A stretch of DNA of 64,000 bases from Brevundimonas guildfordensis (GCF_014836405.1 NZ_JACSQU010000001.1:1364001-1428000); one strand, 5' to 3'. Positions 9,252-19,602 are shown, counted from the stretch's first letter. Translations and numbers: made by a program. The notes: generated from the sequence alone by a model not told the origin.

Positions 9252-10364
9252 ATGAGCGATCAGGCCCTTAAGACCACCCCCCTCAACGCCGCGCATCGCG
9301 CGCTGGGCGCCCGCATGGTCGGCTTCGGCGGCTATGACATGCCGGTCCAGTATGAAGGGGTGCTGGCCGAGCACCGCTGGACCCGCGAGCACGCCGGCCT
9401 GTTCGACGTCTCCCACATGGGCCAGGCCAAGATCACCGGCGCCGACGCCATCAAGCAGTTCGAACGCTTCGTGCCCGGCGACTATGAGATCGTGAAGCCC
9501 GGCAAGCAGAAATACACCCTGCTGCTGAACTCGCAGGGCGGCGTCATGGACGACCTGATGGCGGGCAAGCCGTTCGAGGACGGTCTCTACATCGTGGTCA
9601 ACGCGGGCAACAAGGATGCGGACTTCGCCTTCCTGAACGCCGAGCTGTCGGGCGACGCCAAGCTGGAGGTGCTGGACCGCGCCTTGCTGGCCATCCAGGG
9701 CCCGGAGGCGGCCGAGGTCATGGCCGCACACTCAGCCGAACTGGCCGACATGGGCTTCATGGACTGCCGCGCCATTCGCCTGTTCGACGAAGACTGCATC
9801 GTCTCGCGCTCGGGCTACACCGGCGAGGACGGCTATGAGATTTCGCTGCCCAACGCCGCCGCCGAGCGGGTGTGGAACCTGCTGCTGTCGGACGCGCGGG
9901 TGAAGCCGGTCGGCCTGGGCGCGCGCGACTCCTTGCGTCTGGAAGCCGGCCTGCCGCTGCATGGCCACGACGTCGACGCCGAGACCACCCCGGTCGAGGC
10001 TGGCCTGACCTTCGCCCTGTCCAAGTCGCGCAAGGAGCGCGCCGACTTCGCTGGGGCTGAGACCATCCTGAAGCAGTTGGCCGACGGGCCGGCCCGCGTC
10101 CGCGTGGGCCTGCACGTCAAGGAAGGCGCCCCGGCCCGCGAAGGCGCCGAGATCGCCGACATGGACGGCGCCGTGATCGGCAAGATCACCTCGGGCGGCC
10201 CCTCGCCGACGCTGGGGCGCAACATCGCCATGGGCTACGTCCCGCCGGCCTTCGCCGAGCTGGGCACTGAGCTGAAGGCTCTGGTGCGCGGCCGTCCGGC
10301 CGCCGCCGAAGTCGTCGCCACCCCCTTCGTGGCGACCCGCTACTATCGGAAGCCGAAGGCCTAA
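9252..10364 (+). CDS. gcvT: Glycine cleavage system T protein (aminomethyltransferase)
   Basis: The 370-residue T protein transfers the methylene carbon from the lipoyl-bound aminomethyl group to tetrahydrofolate and releases ammonia. Family features include GARMVGFGGYDMPVQY near the N-terminus, FDVSHMGQ, the SRSGYTGEDGYEI region, LGARDSLRLEAGLPLHGHD, and a C-terminal barrel domain with TSGGPSPTLGRNIAMGYV. It is the first gene of the gcv operon under the glycine riboswitch, with a GGAGGCG ribosome site before the ATG. Confidence 0.96.
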   Translation: MSDQALKTTPLNAAHRALGARMVGFGGYDMPVQYEGVLAEHRWTREHAGLFDVSHMGQAKITGADAIKQFERFVPGDYEIVKPGKQKYTLLLNSQGGVMDDLMAGKPFEDGLYIVVNAGNKDADFAFLNAELSGDAKLEVLDRALLAIQGPEAAEVMAAHSAELADMGFMDCRAIRLFDEDCIVSRSGYTGEDGYEISLPNAAAERVWNLLLSDARVKPVGLGARDSLRLEAGLPLHGHDVDAETTPVEAGLTFALSKSRKERADFAGAETILKQLADGPARVRVGLHVKEGAPAREGAEIADMDGAVIGKITSGGPSPTLGRNIAMGYVPPAFAELGTELKALVRGRPAAAEVVATPFVATRYYRKPKA

Positions 10365-10450
10365 CGCCTTTCCTTCCGCTCCTCGGCGCAGGGCCGGGGT
10401 AGACGCCTTGAAACAAAGCCTGGGCCACAGGCTCTATGAGGAAGACCAAG

Positions 10451-10816
10451 ATGAAGTTCACCAAGGATCACGAGTGGGTTCGCCTGGACGGCGACGTCGC
10501 CACGGTCGGCATCTCCAAGCACGCCGCTGACGCCCTGGGCGACGTGGTGTTCGTTGAGACGCCGGAAGCCGGCAAGACCGTCGCCGTCGGCGACAGCTTC
10601 GCCGTCGTGGAATCGGTCAAGGCCGCCTCGGACGTCTACGCCCCCATCGCGGGCGAAGTGATCGAGGGCAACGCCGTGCTGGCGACCGCCCCGGAAACCG
10701 TCAACGCCGACGCCGAGGGCGAAGGCTGGTTCGCCAAGATCAAGGTGTCCGACGCCTCGGTGCTGGACGGCCTGATGGACCGCGCCGCCTACGACGCCTA
10801 CCTGACCACCCTCTAA
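10451..10816 (+). CDS. gcvH: Glycine cleavage system H protein
   Basis: The 121-residue lipoyl carrier shuttles the aminomethyl intermediate between the P, T and L proteins. It begins [14 protein letters not shown], typical for GcvH, and the lipoylated lysine lies in [14 protein letters not shown] (Lys57). The ATG at 10451 sits after a GAGGAAG ribosome site; an ATG 15 bases upstream is in frame but lies within that site. Third position in the order T-H-P1-P2 is as expected. Confidence 0.97.
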   Translation: MKFTKDHEWVRLDGDVATVGISKHAADALGDVVFVETPEAGKTVAVGDSFAVVESVKAASDVYAPIAGEVIEGNAVLATAPETVNADAEGEGWFAKIKVSDASVLDGLMDRAAYDAYLTTL

Positions 10817-10829
10817 GTTCCGCTGTCGT

Positions 10830-10918
10830 CCCGGACGGCGCGGCGCGCCGGTCCGGGGTCGCCGGATTTCCCGCCGCTTGAAGCGCTCCCGGAGCGTCGC
10901 GCCCCGCGACCTCCGGGA
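10830..10918 (+). repeat. Two strong hairpins in the gcvH-gcvPA gap
   Basis: The first hairpin pairs CCCGGAC (10830-10836) and GGCGC (10837-10841) with GCGCC (10845-10849) and GTCCGGG (10851-10857), with one bulged base. The second pairs TCCCGGAG (10887-10894) with CTCCGGGA (10911-10918) plus an inner TCGCG/CGCGA. Neither has a T-run, so they are more likely RNA stability or processing elements than terminators. Confidence 0.6.
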
Positions 10919-10936
10919 TGCCGCCGAGGACCTGTA

Positions 10937-12283
10937 ATGCGCTACCTCCCCCTGACGCCCGACGACCGTGAGGCCATGCTGGCCGCCATCGGCGCCGACT
11001 CCATCGACGACCTGTTCATCGACGTGCCGCAGGCCGCGCGCCGCGACGGCTTCGTCGACCTGCCCCGCGTGGCGGGCGAACTGGAGGTCGAACGCGCCCT
11101 CGGCGCCATGGCGGGCAAGAACGCCACGGCCGGCACGGTGCCCTTCTTCTGCGGCGCCGGCGCCTATAAGCACCACGTCCCGGCCACCGTGGACCATGTG
11201 ATCCAGCGGTCGGAGTTCCTGACCAGCTACACCCCCTATCAGCCGGAAATCGCGCAAGGGACCCTGCAGTACCTGTACGAGTTCCAGACCCAGGTCGCGA
11301 ACCTGACCGGCATGGAAGTCGCCAACGCCTCGCTTTATGACGGCTCGACCGCCATGGCCGAGGGCGTGCTGATGGCCACCCGCGTGACCCGCCGCAACAA
11401 GGCCGTCATCTCGGGCGGCGTCCACCCGCACTACGTCAAGGCGACCGAGACCGTGGTCCACGCCGTCGGCGTCGAGACCCAGGCGCTGACGCCCGCGGTC
11501 GACGCCGAAGACGCCGTCATCGCCGCCATCGACAAGGACACGGCCTGCGTCGTCGTCCAGACCCCGAACGTGTTCGGCACCGCCACCGACGTGACCAAGA
11601 TCGCCGAGGCCGCCCAGGCTGCGGGCGCCCTGCTGATCGTCGTGGTGACCGAGGCCGTGTCGATGGGCCTGCTGAAATCGCCGGGCGAAATGGGCGCCGA
11701 CATCGTCGCGGCCGAGGGCCAGTCGATCGGCAACGCCCTGAACTTCGGCGGCCCCTACATCGGCCTGTTCGCCACCCGCGAGAAGCTGCTGCGCCAGACG
11801 CCCGGCCGCTACTGCGGCGAGACGGTGGACGCCGACGGCAAGCGCGGCTTCGTCCTGACCCTGTCGACGCGCGAGCAGCACATCCGCCGCGACAAGGCGA
11901 CCTCGAACATCTGCACCAACTCTGGGCTCTGCTGCCTGGCGTTCAGCATCCACATGAGCCTGCTGGGCGAGACGGGCCTGCGCCAGCTGGCTCTGCTCAA
12001 CCACGAGAAGGCGCTCGCCACCCGCGACGCCCTCGCCGCCATTCCGGGCGTCGAGATCCTGACCCCGCGCTTCTTCAACGAGTTCGCGGTCAAGCTGCCG
12101 AAGAACGCCGCTGATGTGGTGCAGACGATGGCCGACAACGGCGTTCTGTGCGGCGTGCCCTACAGCCGCCTGAACCCGGATGCGGGCCTGGACGACGTCC
12201 TGCTGGTCGCCGCCACCGAGACGACGCTGGACGCCGACATCAAGATCCTGGCGGGTGCGCTCGCCAAGGTCCTGGCCGCCTAA
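10937..12283 (+). CDS. gcvPA: Glycine dehydrogenase (decarboxylating) subunit 1
   Basis: This 448-residue protein is the N-terminal half of the split P protein, which decarboxylates glycine and loads the aminomethyl group on GcvH. It begins [15 protein letters not shown], typical of the family, and carries [39 protein letters not shown] sequence in segments (e.g. [17 protein letters not shown]-like EIAQGTLQ), and [21 protein letters not shown] near residue 320-340. The PLP lysine is on the partner subunit. gcvPB follows after 15 bp. Confidence 0.96.
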   Translation: MRYLPLTPDDREAMLAAIGADSIDDLFIDVPQAARRDGFVDLPRVAGELEVERALGAMAGKNATAGTVPFFCGAGAYKHHVPATVDHVIQRSEFLTSYTPYQPEIAQGTLQYLYEFQTQVANLTGMEVANASLYDGSTAMAEGVLMATRVTRRNKAVISGGVHPHYVKATETVVHAVGVETQALTPAVDAEDAVIAAIDKDTACVVVQTPNVFGTATDVTKIAEAAQAAGALLIVVVTEAVSMGLLKSPGEMGADIVAAEGQSIGNALNFGGPYIGLFATREKLLRQTPGRYCGETVDADGKRGFVLTLSTREQHIRRDKATSNICTNSGLCCLAFSIHMSLLGETGLRQLALLNHEKALATRDALAAIPGVEILTPRFFNEFAVKLPKNAADVVQTMADNGVLCGVPYSRLNPDAGLDDVLLVAATETTLDADIKILAGALAKVLAA

Positions 12284-12298
12284 GGGGAGATTGGAATC

Positions 12299-13876
<1,578 letters not shown>

Positions 13877-13902
13877 TCGGTCCTGCAAGCCTGAATGCAA
13901 GG

Positions 13903-13937
13903 AACGCCGTGTCTTTCGGGACACGGCGTTCTTCATT
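13903..13937 (+). terminator. Terminator of the gcv operon
   Basis: A perfect 10-bp stem, AACGCCGTGT at 13903-13912 with ACACGGCGTT at 13921-13930, is followed by CTTCATTT. It lies 26 bases past the gcvPB stop. Confidence 0.85.
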
Positions 13938-14053
13938 TATGGGCCGACTTACAAAAGCGTCATGGCGACGCCGCCTTTCGGCCTTGTCTCGTGCGTTTAC
14001 TGATCATCGGCCCTCCCCTGGCCGACCGAACCCTATTCCGAGACGCCCGCCCC

Positions 14054-14458
14054 GTGACCCTCGTCCTGCCATCGCTGCGCCCGCCTCCGCCGCCCCGTCC
14101 AGGGCTGGCGCGCCGTCTGCGCCGGCTGGGTCTCATGGCCGTCGGTTTCGTGGTCATCCTGCTGGGCATCATCATAGCCCCTCTGCCCGGCCCCGGCGGC
14201 GTGCCCGTCATCGCCCTGGGTCTGGTGATCGTGCTGCGCAACTCCTGGTGGGCCAAGCGACAGTTCATCCGCGCCCAGCGCGCGCGGCCGAAATGGGTCT
14301 ATCCCTTCCGCCGCCTGATGCGGAAGAAGCCCGAGATCGCCCCGGTCTTCTGGCAGCAGACCCTGCGCGCCGAAAAGATGGTGTTGCGCCGCCGTCGACG
14401 CCCGCTGGCGCGCTTTCGCCGGCGCCTGCGCCGGACCTGGCGCGCCTTCCGCCAATAA
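14054..14458 (+). CDS. PGPGW-type small transmembrane protein
   Basis: The 134-residue protein has a hydrophobic region (VGFVVILLGIIIAPLPGPGGVPVIALGLVIVL) containing the PGPGG/PGPGW-type turn between two membrane segments, then a strongly basic tail rich in Arg. This resembles the PGPGW putative membrane protein family; function is unknown. The start is uncertain: GTG at 14054 is used, but ATG at 14135 would also give both membrane helices, and longer readings upstream would run through the gcv terminator. Confidence 0.6.
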   Translation: MTLVLPSLRPPPPPRPGLARRLRRLGLMAVGFVVILLGIIIAPLPGPGGVPVIALGLVIVLRNSWWAKRQFIRAQRARPKWVYPFRRLMRKKPEIAPVFWQQTLRAEKMVLRRRRRPLARFRRRLRRTWRAFRQ

Positions 14459-14478
14459 AGGCCAAGCTAAGGCTCACA

Positions 14479-14505
14479 CGGGAATGTGAACGAGGTTCAC
14501 TCCCG
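14479..14505. promoter_or_regulatory. Palindromic candidate operator
   Basis: GTGAAC (14486-14491) and GTTCAC (14495-14500) form a perfect 6-3-6 inverted repeat, extended outside by CGGGA (14479-14483) and TCCCG (14501-14505). It sits about 75 bp upstream of the DUF6789-like gene. It may be a dimeric repressor site; no T-run follows, so it is unlikely to be a terminator. Confidence 0.45.
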
Positions 14506-14576
14506 AGCGCCCCTGAACGGCGTATGCTCTCCCTCGCGTAGTCTCGAAGTTGAAAGCGTTGGGAGGCGCTGTTCAC

Positions 14577-15047
14577 ATGATGTCACGCGTAAAAAAGGGA
14601 ATCATCGCCGGCTTCGTCGCTACCGTCGCGGTTTCCGTGCTTGAGCTCGCCAATCTCTTTCTCAATCACATGTTCGACCCCTTCCCGGGGATCGTCGCTC
14701 AGATGTTCGGCATGCCGGGCAATATGGCGGCCGGGTGGGCCATCCACCTGGTCATGGGCACCTTCGTCCTGGGGTCATTGTTCGGCGTCGTCTATCCGCG
14801 ACTGCCGACCGCCACGCCGATCACCAAGGGCATCGTCTTCGCCGTGGGCGCCTGGGTGGCCATGATGTTGGTCATCACCATGGTGGGTGACTACCGGACC
14901 TTCACCGGCTCGTCGGGCTTCGGCACCATTGGCTGGATGCTGGCGCTGCATATGGTCTTCGGCGCCGTCCTGGGCAACGTCTACGCCCGGCTGGTCGAAC
15001 GCGAGAAGCGGGGCGCCGCTCCGATTGGGGCCGCTCCGGCACACTAG
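14577..15047 (+). CDS. Four-helix membrane protein, DUF6789-like
   Basis: The 156-residue protein contains about four hydrophobic segments (IIAGFVATVAVSVLELANL, AAGWAIHLVMGTFVLGSLF, GIVFAVGAWVAMMLVITMV, TIGWMLALHMVFGAVLG) and a short polar tail. The pattern fits small DUF6789-type inner-membrane proteins, whose role is unknown. A GGGAGG ribosome site at 14561-14566 supports the ATG at 14577; the next ATG (14580) is an alternative. A palindrome lies upstream and a terminator downstream, so it seems to be a single-gene unit. Confidence 0.7.
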   Translation: MMSRVKKGIIAGFVATVAVSVLELANLFLNHMFDPFPGIVAQMFGMPGNMAAGWAIHLVMGTFVLGSLFGVVYPRLPTATPITKGIVFAVGAWVAMMLVITMVGDYRTFTGSSGFGTIGWMLALHMVFGAVLGNVYARLVEREKRGAAPIGAAPAH

Positions 15048-15095
15048 GGGGCCATCGAAACCGTCCTCGATCCCGACAACCGGATCCTGAACAGC

Positions 15096-15124
15096 AAAAG
15101 GCCCCGCCGGCGACGGCGGGGCCT
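15096..15124 (-). terminator. Terminator of the F0 ATP synthase operon (bidirectional)
   Basis: An 11-bp perfect stem, AGGCCCCGCCG at 15099-15109 with CGGCGGGGCCT at 15114-15124, has a GCGA tetraloop. Read on the minus strand it is followed by TTTT, ending the atp operon. It can also stop plus-strand transcription from the DUF6789-like gene. Confidence 0.85.
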
Positions 15125-15158
15125 GATGCTTTCTGGGGCTGATCGATCGCCTGCGCGA

Positions 15159-15674
15159 TCAGTTCAGCTTGCCGCCAATCTGGCCGATGGCCTGATCCAG
15201 CAGCGGGTCGGTCTTGGCGCCGGCGATGCGGGCGGCCAGGATCTGTTGCGCGGCCTTGGCGGCCAGGTCGGCGGCCGCAGCCTTGACCTCTTGCGTAGCC
15301 TCGGCCTCAGCCTGGGCGATCCGGCGCTCGGCCAGAGCCTGACGGCGAGCGGTCGATTCCTCGATACGCGCCTTGGCTTCGGCTTCAAGACGCTTGGCGT
15401 CCGCTTCGGCGGTGGCCAGCAGGTCGGCGGCCTGGGCCTCGGCCTCGGCCTTCTCCTGACGGATCTGGGCCAGCATGGCTTCAGCTTCGGCGCGCAGGCG
15501 AGCGGCCTCGTCCAGGTCGCCCTGGATCTTGGCGGCCTTGGCGTCCAGGCTGGTGGCGACCAGCTTGGGCACGCCCGCCATCACCACGATGGCGATGAAG
15601 ATCAGCAGGCCGACGGCGACCCACAGTTCAGGGTTGGCGACATCATAGAAATGGCCGGTCAGGAAGGCGGGCAT
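15159..15674 (-). CDS. atpF: F0F1 ATP synthase subunit b
   Basis: The 171-residue stator stalk subunit has one N-terminal membrane helix (PELWVAVGLLIFIAIVVMAG) and a long Ala/Glu/Arg/Lys-rich coiled coil that reaches F1. It is the last gene of the F0 operon, two bases after the b' gene. Alphaproteobacteria carry two unlike copies, b and b', that form a heterodimer; this shorter copy is assigned b. Confidence 0.9.
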   Translation of the reverse strand: MPAFLTGHFYDVANPELWVAVGLLIFIAIVVMAGVPKLVATSLDAKAAKIQGDLDEAARLRAEAEAMLAQIRQEKAEAEAQAADLLATAEADAKRLEAEAKARIEESTARRQALAERRIAQAEAEATQEVKAAAADLAAKAAQQILAARIAGAKTDPLLDQAIGQIGGKLN

Positions 15675-15675
15675 A

Positions 15676-16248
15676 TCAGGCGGCTCCCTTGATGGCGGCG
15701 GCCAGTTCGGCGTCGGTCGCGGCCTTGCCGGTCAGACGCTCGAGCATGGCGCCCGCCGCGTCTGAGGCGATGGTCGAGACGTTCGCCATGGCGGCGTCGC
15801 GGGTCTTGGCGATGGCGCCTTCGGCTTCGGCGATGCGCGCGTTGACCACGGCTTCATCGGCGGCCAGGCGCGCATTGAATTCTTCGGTGACGCGCTGCTT
15901 GGCGGCGACAGCGGTCGCGCGGGCGTCGGCGCGGGCCTTGTCCACCTCGGCGCGGGCGGCCTCGGCTTGAGCGGCCGCTTCGGTCTGGACCGAGCGGGCG
16001 GCGGCGATCGCGGTGTCGATCGTGTCGGCGCGTTCGTCCATCACCTTGCGCAGGCGCGGGGCGAAGACCTTGGCGACCAGGACGTACAGAAGGACGAACA
16101 GGATCAGCAGATAGCCGATCTGGCCCGCCCAGTGCTGGAATTCGAACTGGGGCAGACCGCCCGAGGCATGCTCGGCCGTCGCCTGCGTCTCCGCATGGAG
16201 GTCGCCCGGCGCCGGGGTCTGAACGTCAAGTGTGGGTGTGCTGGCCAT
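15676..16248 (-). CDS. atpF': F0F1 ATP synthase subunit b'
   Basis: The 190-residue second stator subunit has a roughly 35-residue polar leader, a membrane helix (QIGYLLILFVLLYVLVAKVFAP in outline), then a coiled coil. The longer N-terminal extension and the gene position immediately after the c-subunit gene are typical of b' in phototrophic and related alphaproteobacteria. It pairs with the adjacent b subunit. Confidence 0.88.
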   Translation of the reverse strand: MASTPTLDVQTPAPGDLHAETQATAEHASGGLPQFEFQHWAGQIGYLLILFVLLYVLVAKVFAPRLRKVMDERADTIDTAIAAARSVQTEAAAQAEAARAEVDKARADARATAVAAKQRVTEEFNARLAADEAVVNARIAEAEGAIAKTRDAAMANVSTIASDAAGAMLERLTGKAATDAELAAAIKGAA

Positions 16249-16328
16249 GAACCGTCTTCGCTAGATCAGGACAGCGGCGCGCAGGTCAGGCCCGCGCGCC
16301 GCCGATTCTGAGAGATCGTGGGCTGGGA

Positions 16329-16553
16329 TCAGCCGAAGATCATCAGGACGCCCAGCACGAAGGCCAGGATGCCCAGGGCTTCGGCCAGAGCCGCGCCGAC
16401 GAACAGGTTGCCGACTTGCGAGGCGGCAGCAGCCGGGTTGCGCAGAGCGCCGGCCAGGAAGTTGCCGAAGATGTTGCCGACGGCCAGGGCCGAGCCGATC
16501 ATGCCGAGGGTGGCCAGACCAGCGCCGATGTACTTAGCGGCTTCAGCGTCCAT
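16329..16553 (-). CDS. atpE: F0F1 ATP synthase subunit c
   Basis: The 74-residue proteolipid forms the rotating ring. Two membrane hairpin helices flank the polar loop ALRNPAA (residues 36-42). Glu58 in [14 protein letters not shown] is the proton-binding carboxylate. No extra ion ligands of Na+-type rings are evident, so proton coupling is expected. Confidence 0.95.
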   Translation of the reverse strand: MDAEAAKYIGAGLATLGMIGSALAVGNIFGNFLAGALRNPAAAASQVGNLFVGAALAEALGILAFVLGVLMIFG

Positions 16554-16611
16554 GATGATTTCCTAATTTCTTGGAGCGTTGGAGGGTAGGGTTACGAACT
16601 GAACTCAAGCC

Positions 16612-17400
16612 TTAGTGGCCATCGCCCAGGTTGACCACATCGTTGAGGTAGATGCAGGTCAGAACGGTGAAAACGAAGGCCTGAAGGAAGGCCACCAGGA
16701 ACTCAAGCGCCGTCATCGCCACGACCATGCCCAGCGACAGGGCCGCCACCGGGATGAAGGCGTAGGCCAGGCCGCCGGTGACGATGGCCACCGCGCCCAG
16801 CTGAACGACGAACTGGGCGAAGATCTTCAGCGCCACGTGACCGCCCAGCATGTTGCCGAACAGACGAAGGGCCAGGGTGGCCGGGCGCAGCAGGAAGGAG
16901 ACGAACTCGATCAGGCCGACGACCGGGCGCAGCAGCAGCGGCGCGCCTGCGGGCCAGAACAGCTTCAGGAAGCCGACGCCGTTCTTGACCAGACCGACCA
17001 CGACAACCGTCAGGAAGGAGATCAGGCCCAGGGTGACGGTCACGGCCAGTTGCGAGGTGGCGGTGAAGGTCAGGAACATGCCCAGCAGGTTCATCGACAG
17101 AACCATCAGGAACATGGTGAAGGCGAAGGGGAAGTATTTGCGGCCTTCGTGCCCGATGATGGAGTTGGCCAGGTTGTCGACCATGCCGAACAGGCTTTCG
17201 CCCGCCGCCTGCATCCGGCCCGGAACCACCTTGGCGCCCGAGGTCGCCAGGGCCAGGAAGCCCACCACGCCGGCGAAGGCGATGGTCATGGCCACGTGCG
17301 AATTGGTGATCGCGATCACCTGCTCGCCCAGGACGGGAACATTGACCGTGCCGAACTCTACGAGCGGCTTGACCTCAAATTGTTCAATCGGACCGGCCAT
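16612..17400 (-). CDS. atpB: F0F1 ATP synthase subunit a
   Basis: The 262-residue membrane subunit forms the proton half-channels. The essential Arg lies in LALRLFGNMLGGH, and the last helix holds the conserved ALEFLVAFLQAFVFTVLTCIYL segment. Five to six membrane helices are visible. It follows atpI by 5 bp and precedes atpE. Confidence 0.95.
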   Translation of the reverse strand: MAGPIEQFEVKPLVEFGTVNVPVLGEQVIAITNSHVAMTIAFAGVVGFLALATSGAKVVPGRMQAAGESLFGMVDNLANSIIGHEGRKYFPFAFTMFLMVLSMNLLGMFLTFTATSQLAVTVTLGLISFLTVVVVGLVKNGVGFLKLFWPAGAPLLLRPVVGLIEFVSFLLRPATLALRLFGNMLGGHVALKIFAQFVVQLGAVAIVTGGLAYAFIPVAALSLGMVVAMTALEFLVAFLQAFVFTVLTCIYLNDVVNLGDGH

Positions 17401-17405
17401 TAAGC

Positions 17406-17777
17406 CTATCGTTCCCTGTTTTCTTCGTCAGCCTCGACGATAGGTTCGCCCTGTTGGGGCAAACCCGCCGCCTTGGCCTGCGCCATCAGCCGGTTGGCTG
17501 TGCGGCGCGCCATATAAACCGATAAGGCGAAGCCCAGAAGGACCCCGCCTACAACGCCTATCGGCGTCGTCCCGAACAGCCGGTCGACGCCAAAACCAAG
17601 TGCAAGACCGATCAGCACCCCGCCCAGCAGTTCGGCGATGATGCGATAGGCCTGGCCGACCACCTTCTGCGCAGCGACCTCGACGGACTTGTCCGCCTGA
17701 ACCTTCGCCTCCAGCGCGGATGCGCTTTGGTGGAGGCGTTTGATCGCCTCTTCGCGCGATTCCTTCGTCGGGGACAT
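17406..17777 (-). CDS. atpI: ATP synthase assembly protein AtpI
   Basis: The 123-residue protein has a basic/acidic coiled-coil N-terminus and two membrane helices (AYRIIAELLGGVLIGLALGFG and GVVGGVLLGFALSVYMA). This is typical of AtpI, thought to help c-ring assembly or Mg2+ supply. It heads the F0 operon (atpI-atpB-atpE-atpF'-atpF). F1 genes are not in the window, as expected for alphaproteobacteria. Confidence 0.9.
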   Translation of the reverse strand: MSPTKESREEAIKRLHQSASALEAKVQADKSVEVAAQKVVGQAYRIIAELLGGVLIGLALGFGVDRLFGTTPIGVVGGVLLGFALSVYMARRTANRLMAQAKAAGLPQQGEPIVEADEENRER

Positions 17778-17835
17778 GGGCCTGTTTGGTCAGCGCCCGG
17801 CCGGGGCCGGATCGGGTCTGAATTTCGGCGCGGAA

Positions 17836-17862
17836 CCTATAGGCGGGAGGCCTTCAGGTCAA
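17836..17862 (-). promoter_or_regulatory. Promoter of the atp F0 operon
   Basis: Read on the minus strand, TTGACC (17862-17857) is followed after 15 bases by TATAGG (17841-17836), within CCTATAGG. This resembles the Caulobacter housekeeping pattern (TTGAC... short spacer ...GCTANAWC). The start would lie about 70 bp upstream of atpI. Confidence 0.6.
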
Positions 17863-17930
17863 GGCGGCCTCCTTGGGACTTAAGTCCATGAGTTTTCGCG
17901 GTTTCTTGTGAGCGCGACGATCCGTCCCGG

Positions 17931-18614
17931 CTAAGGTTGCGACTCTTCGTCCTCGCTGATGAAATCCTGGGCGAATTCGGGGGTCCCGCCGTCCAGTCCC
18001 GTCAGCAGATCCTCGCCCTCGTCCTCGCCGGCGCGCGAGGGGTCCGGCACCTCAAAACCGACCGGCATGGACAGGTCCAGCAGGCCCGCCGCCTTCATCT
18101 CCTGCACGCCCGGCAGGTCATAGAGGCTCGCCAGACTGAAATGCTCCAGGAAGCGGTCGGTCGTGGCGTAGGTCACCGGCCGTCCGGGCGTACGGCGCCG
18201 CCCGCGCAGGCGCACGAAGTCCATCTCCAGCAGCAGGTCCAGCGTTCCCTTCGACAGAGAGACGCCGCGCACGCTCTCGATCTCGGCGCGCGTGCAGGGC
18301 TGGTGATAGGCGATGATGGCCAGGGTCTCGAGCGCGGCCTTGGACAGGCGGCGCGGCTCCTCGCGCTCCTCGGTCATCAGGAAGCCGAGGTCGGGCGCGG
18401 TGCGGAACCGCCAGCGCTCGGCCACGCAGTCCAGCTCGACGCCCCTGCCCTGATAACGCTCCTGAAGCGCGGTCAGCGCGCCGCCGACGTCGGCGCCTTG
18501 CGGCAGGCGGCGGGCGATCTCGGCCAGCGACAACGGCGCGGCGGCGGCGAACAGCAGGGCCTCGACGCGGCGTTCGATCTCGAGGTGATCGGGGGTGAAG
18601 TCGAGGTCAGACAT
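17931..18614 (-). CDS. scpB: Segregation and condensation protein B
   Basis: The 227-residue winged-helix kleisin partner works with ScpA and SMC in chromosome condensation. Family motifs are visible: VEALLFAAAAPLSLAEIARRL near the N-terminus, SKAALETLAIIAYHQPCTRAEIE and the segment VRLRGRRRTPGRPVTYATTDRFLEHFSL. The acidic C-terminal tail is variable in the family. It follows scpA after a 147-bp gap that contains a large inverted repeat, unusual for this pair. Confidence 0.94.
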   Translation of the reverse strand: MSDLDFTPDHLEIERRVEALLFAAAAPLSLAEIARRLPQGADVGGALTALQERYQGRGVELDCVAERWRFRTAPDLGFLMTEEREEPRRLSKAALETLAIIAYHQPCTRAEIESVRGVSLSKGTLDLLLEMDFVRLRGRRRTPGRPVTYATTDRFLEHFSLASLYDLPGVQEMKAAGLLDLSMPVGFEVPDPSRAGEDEGEDLLTGLDGGTPEFAQDFISEDEESQP

Positions 18615-18629
18615 GGACGCCTCCCTCCC

Positions 18630-18749
18630 CGCTCATCTCGACGAAGGCCGGGACCCAGATGCAGGCACCCCGCCAGCAAGGCGGGCGGCGCCTGACGGTG
18701 CTGGTGTCGAGTCTTACAATCTGGGTCCCGGCCTTCGCCGGGATGAGCG
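18630..18749. repeat. Large inverted repeat between scpA and scpB
   Basis: The arms at 18630-18660 and 18719-18749 are 31 bases each and match at 29 positions when one is reversed and complemented. Each arm contains a GAAGGCCGGGACCCAGAT core. The 58-base centre holds a smaller CCCGCC/GGCGGG hairpin. The arrangement looks like a REP/BIME-type intergenic palindrome, which often occurs in many copies in such genomes; I see only this copy here. Confidence 0.8.
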
Positions 18750-18761
18750 GTTGAAGGCGGC

Positions 18762-19586
18762 TCACGGCGTCAGCTCCAGCGGCTGGCCGAGCCCTCTGCG
18801 CTTCAGCCACACCGCGTCGAATGGCCGCTCCTGGCGGATGTCCATGCCGCCTTCCTTCACCAGCTCCAGACTGGCCGACAGGGTGGAGGCGGTATAGCTG
18901 GCCTGGCTGGGACCTTCCTGCCCGTCCGGCTTCTGCGGCGCCACGCGCTCCAGCGGCGTCCATTCGGCCAGGCGCGGCATGATCTCGCGCAGCCAGTCGC
19001 GCGCTGCCTCCAACTGGAAGGCCTCGACCCGCTGGCCGGGGGCGTATTTGCGGCGCTCTTCGCGGCGGCGTTGGGCGACATAGGCGCTCATCAGCTCATA
19101 AAGGCTGGCGTCCACCCGGTCGGACGGGATGATGACGGTCGCCTGCGGGTCGCCGCGCGTGAAGACATCGCGCTTCAGCTGCGGGCGGCTGGTGATGGCC
19201 TCCACCGCCGTGCGCATGGCCTCCAGCTTCTGCAGGCGGAAGGCCAGGGCGGCGGCGATCTCCTCGGCCGGCGGCTCCTCCGGCTTGTCCTTCTCGTTGC
19301 GCGGGATCAGCAGGCGCGACTTCAGATAGGCCAGCCACGACGCCATCACCAGATAGTCGGCCGCCAGCGCGAAATTCCGCCGCCGCGCCTCATGCACGAA
19401 GGCCAGATACTGTTCGGCCAGGCGGGTGATGGACAGCTTGAGCAGGTCCACCTTCTGCGTCCGCGCGAGGGCCAGAAGGACGTGCAGCGGGCCTTCATAG
19501 CCCTCCAGGTCGACGACAAAGGCCTCCTGCGCCTCGACCTGTTCGACGGCGGTGAAGTCGAGATTCGGCTGGAAGGCCTCGCTCAT
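18762..19586 (-). CDS. scpA: Segregation and condensation protein A
   Basis: The 274-residue kleisin bridges the SMC heads. It opens with VDLEGYEGPLHVLLALARTQKVDLLKLSI, the ScpA signature, followed by YLVMASWLAYLKSRLLIP; the C-terminal region carries the winged-helix contact (ASLELVKEGGMDIRQERPFDAVWLK in outline). It lies in the common alphaproteobacterial order SPOR-nagZ-scpA-scpB. Confidence 0.95.
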   Translation of the reverse strand: MSEAFQPNLDFTAVEQVEAQEAFVVDLEGYEGPLHVLLALARTQKVDLLKLSITRLAEQYLAFVHEARRRNFALAADYLVMASWLAYLKSRLLIPRNEKDKPEEPPAEEIAAALAFRLQKLEAMRTAVEAITSRPQLKRDVFTRGDPQATVIIPSDRVDASLYELMSAYVAQRRREERRKYAPGQRVEAFQLEAARDWLREIMPRLAEWTPLERVAPQKPDGQEGPSQASYTASTLSASLELVKEGGMDIRQERPFDAVWLKRRGLGQPLELTP

Positions 19587-19602
19587 GCGCCCTCCCCGGC
19601 GA

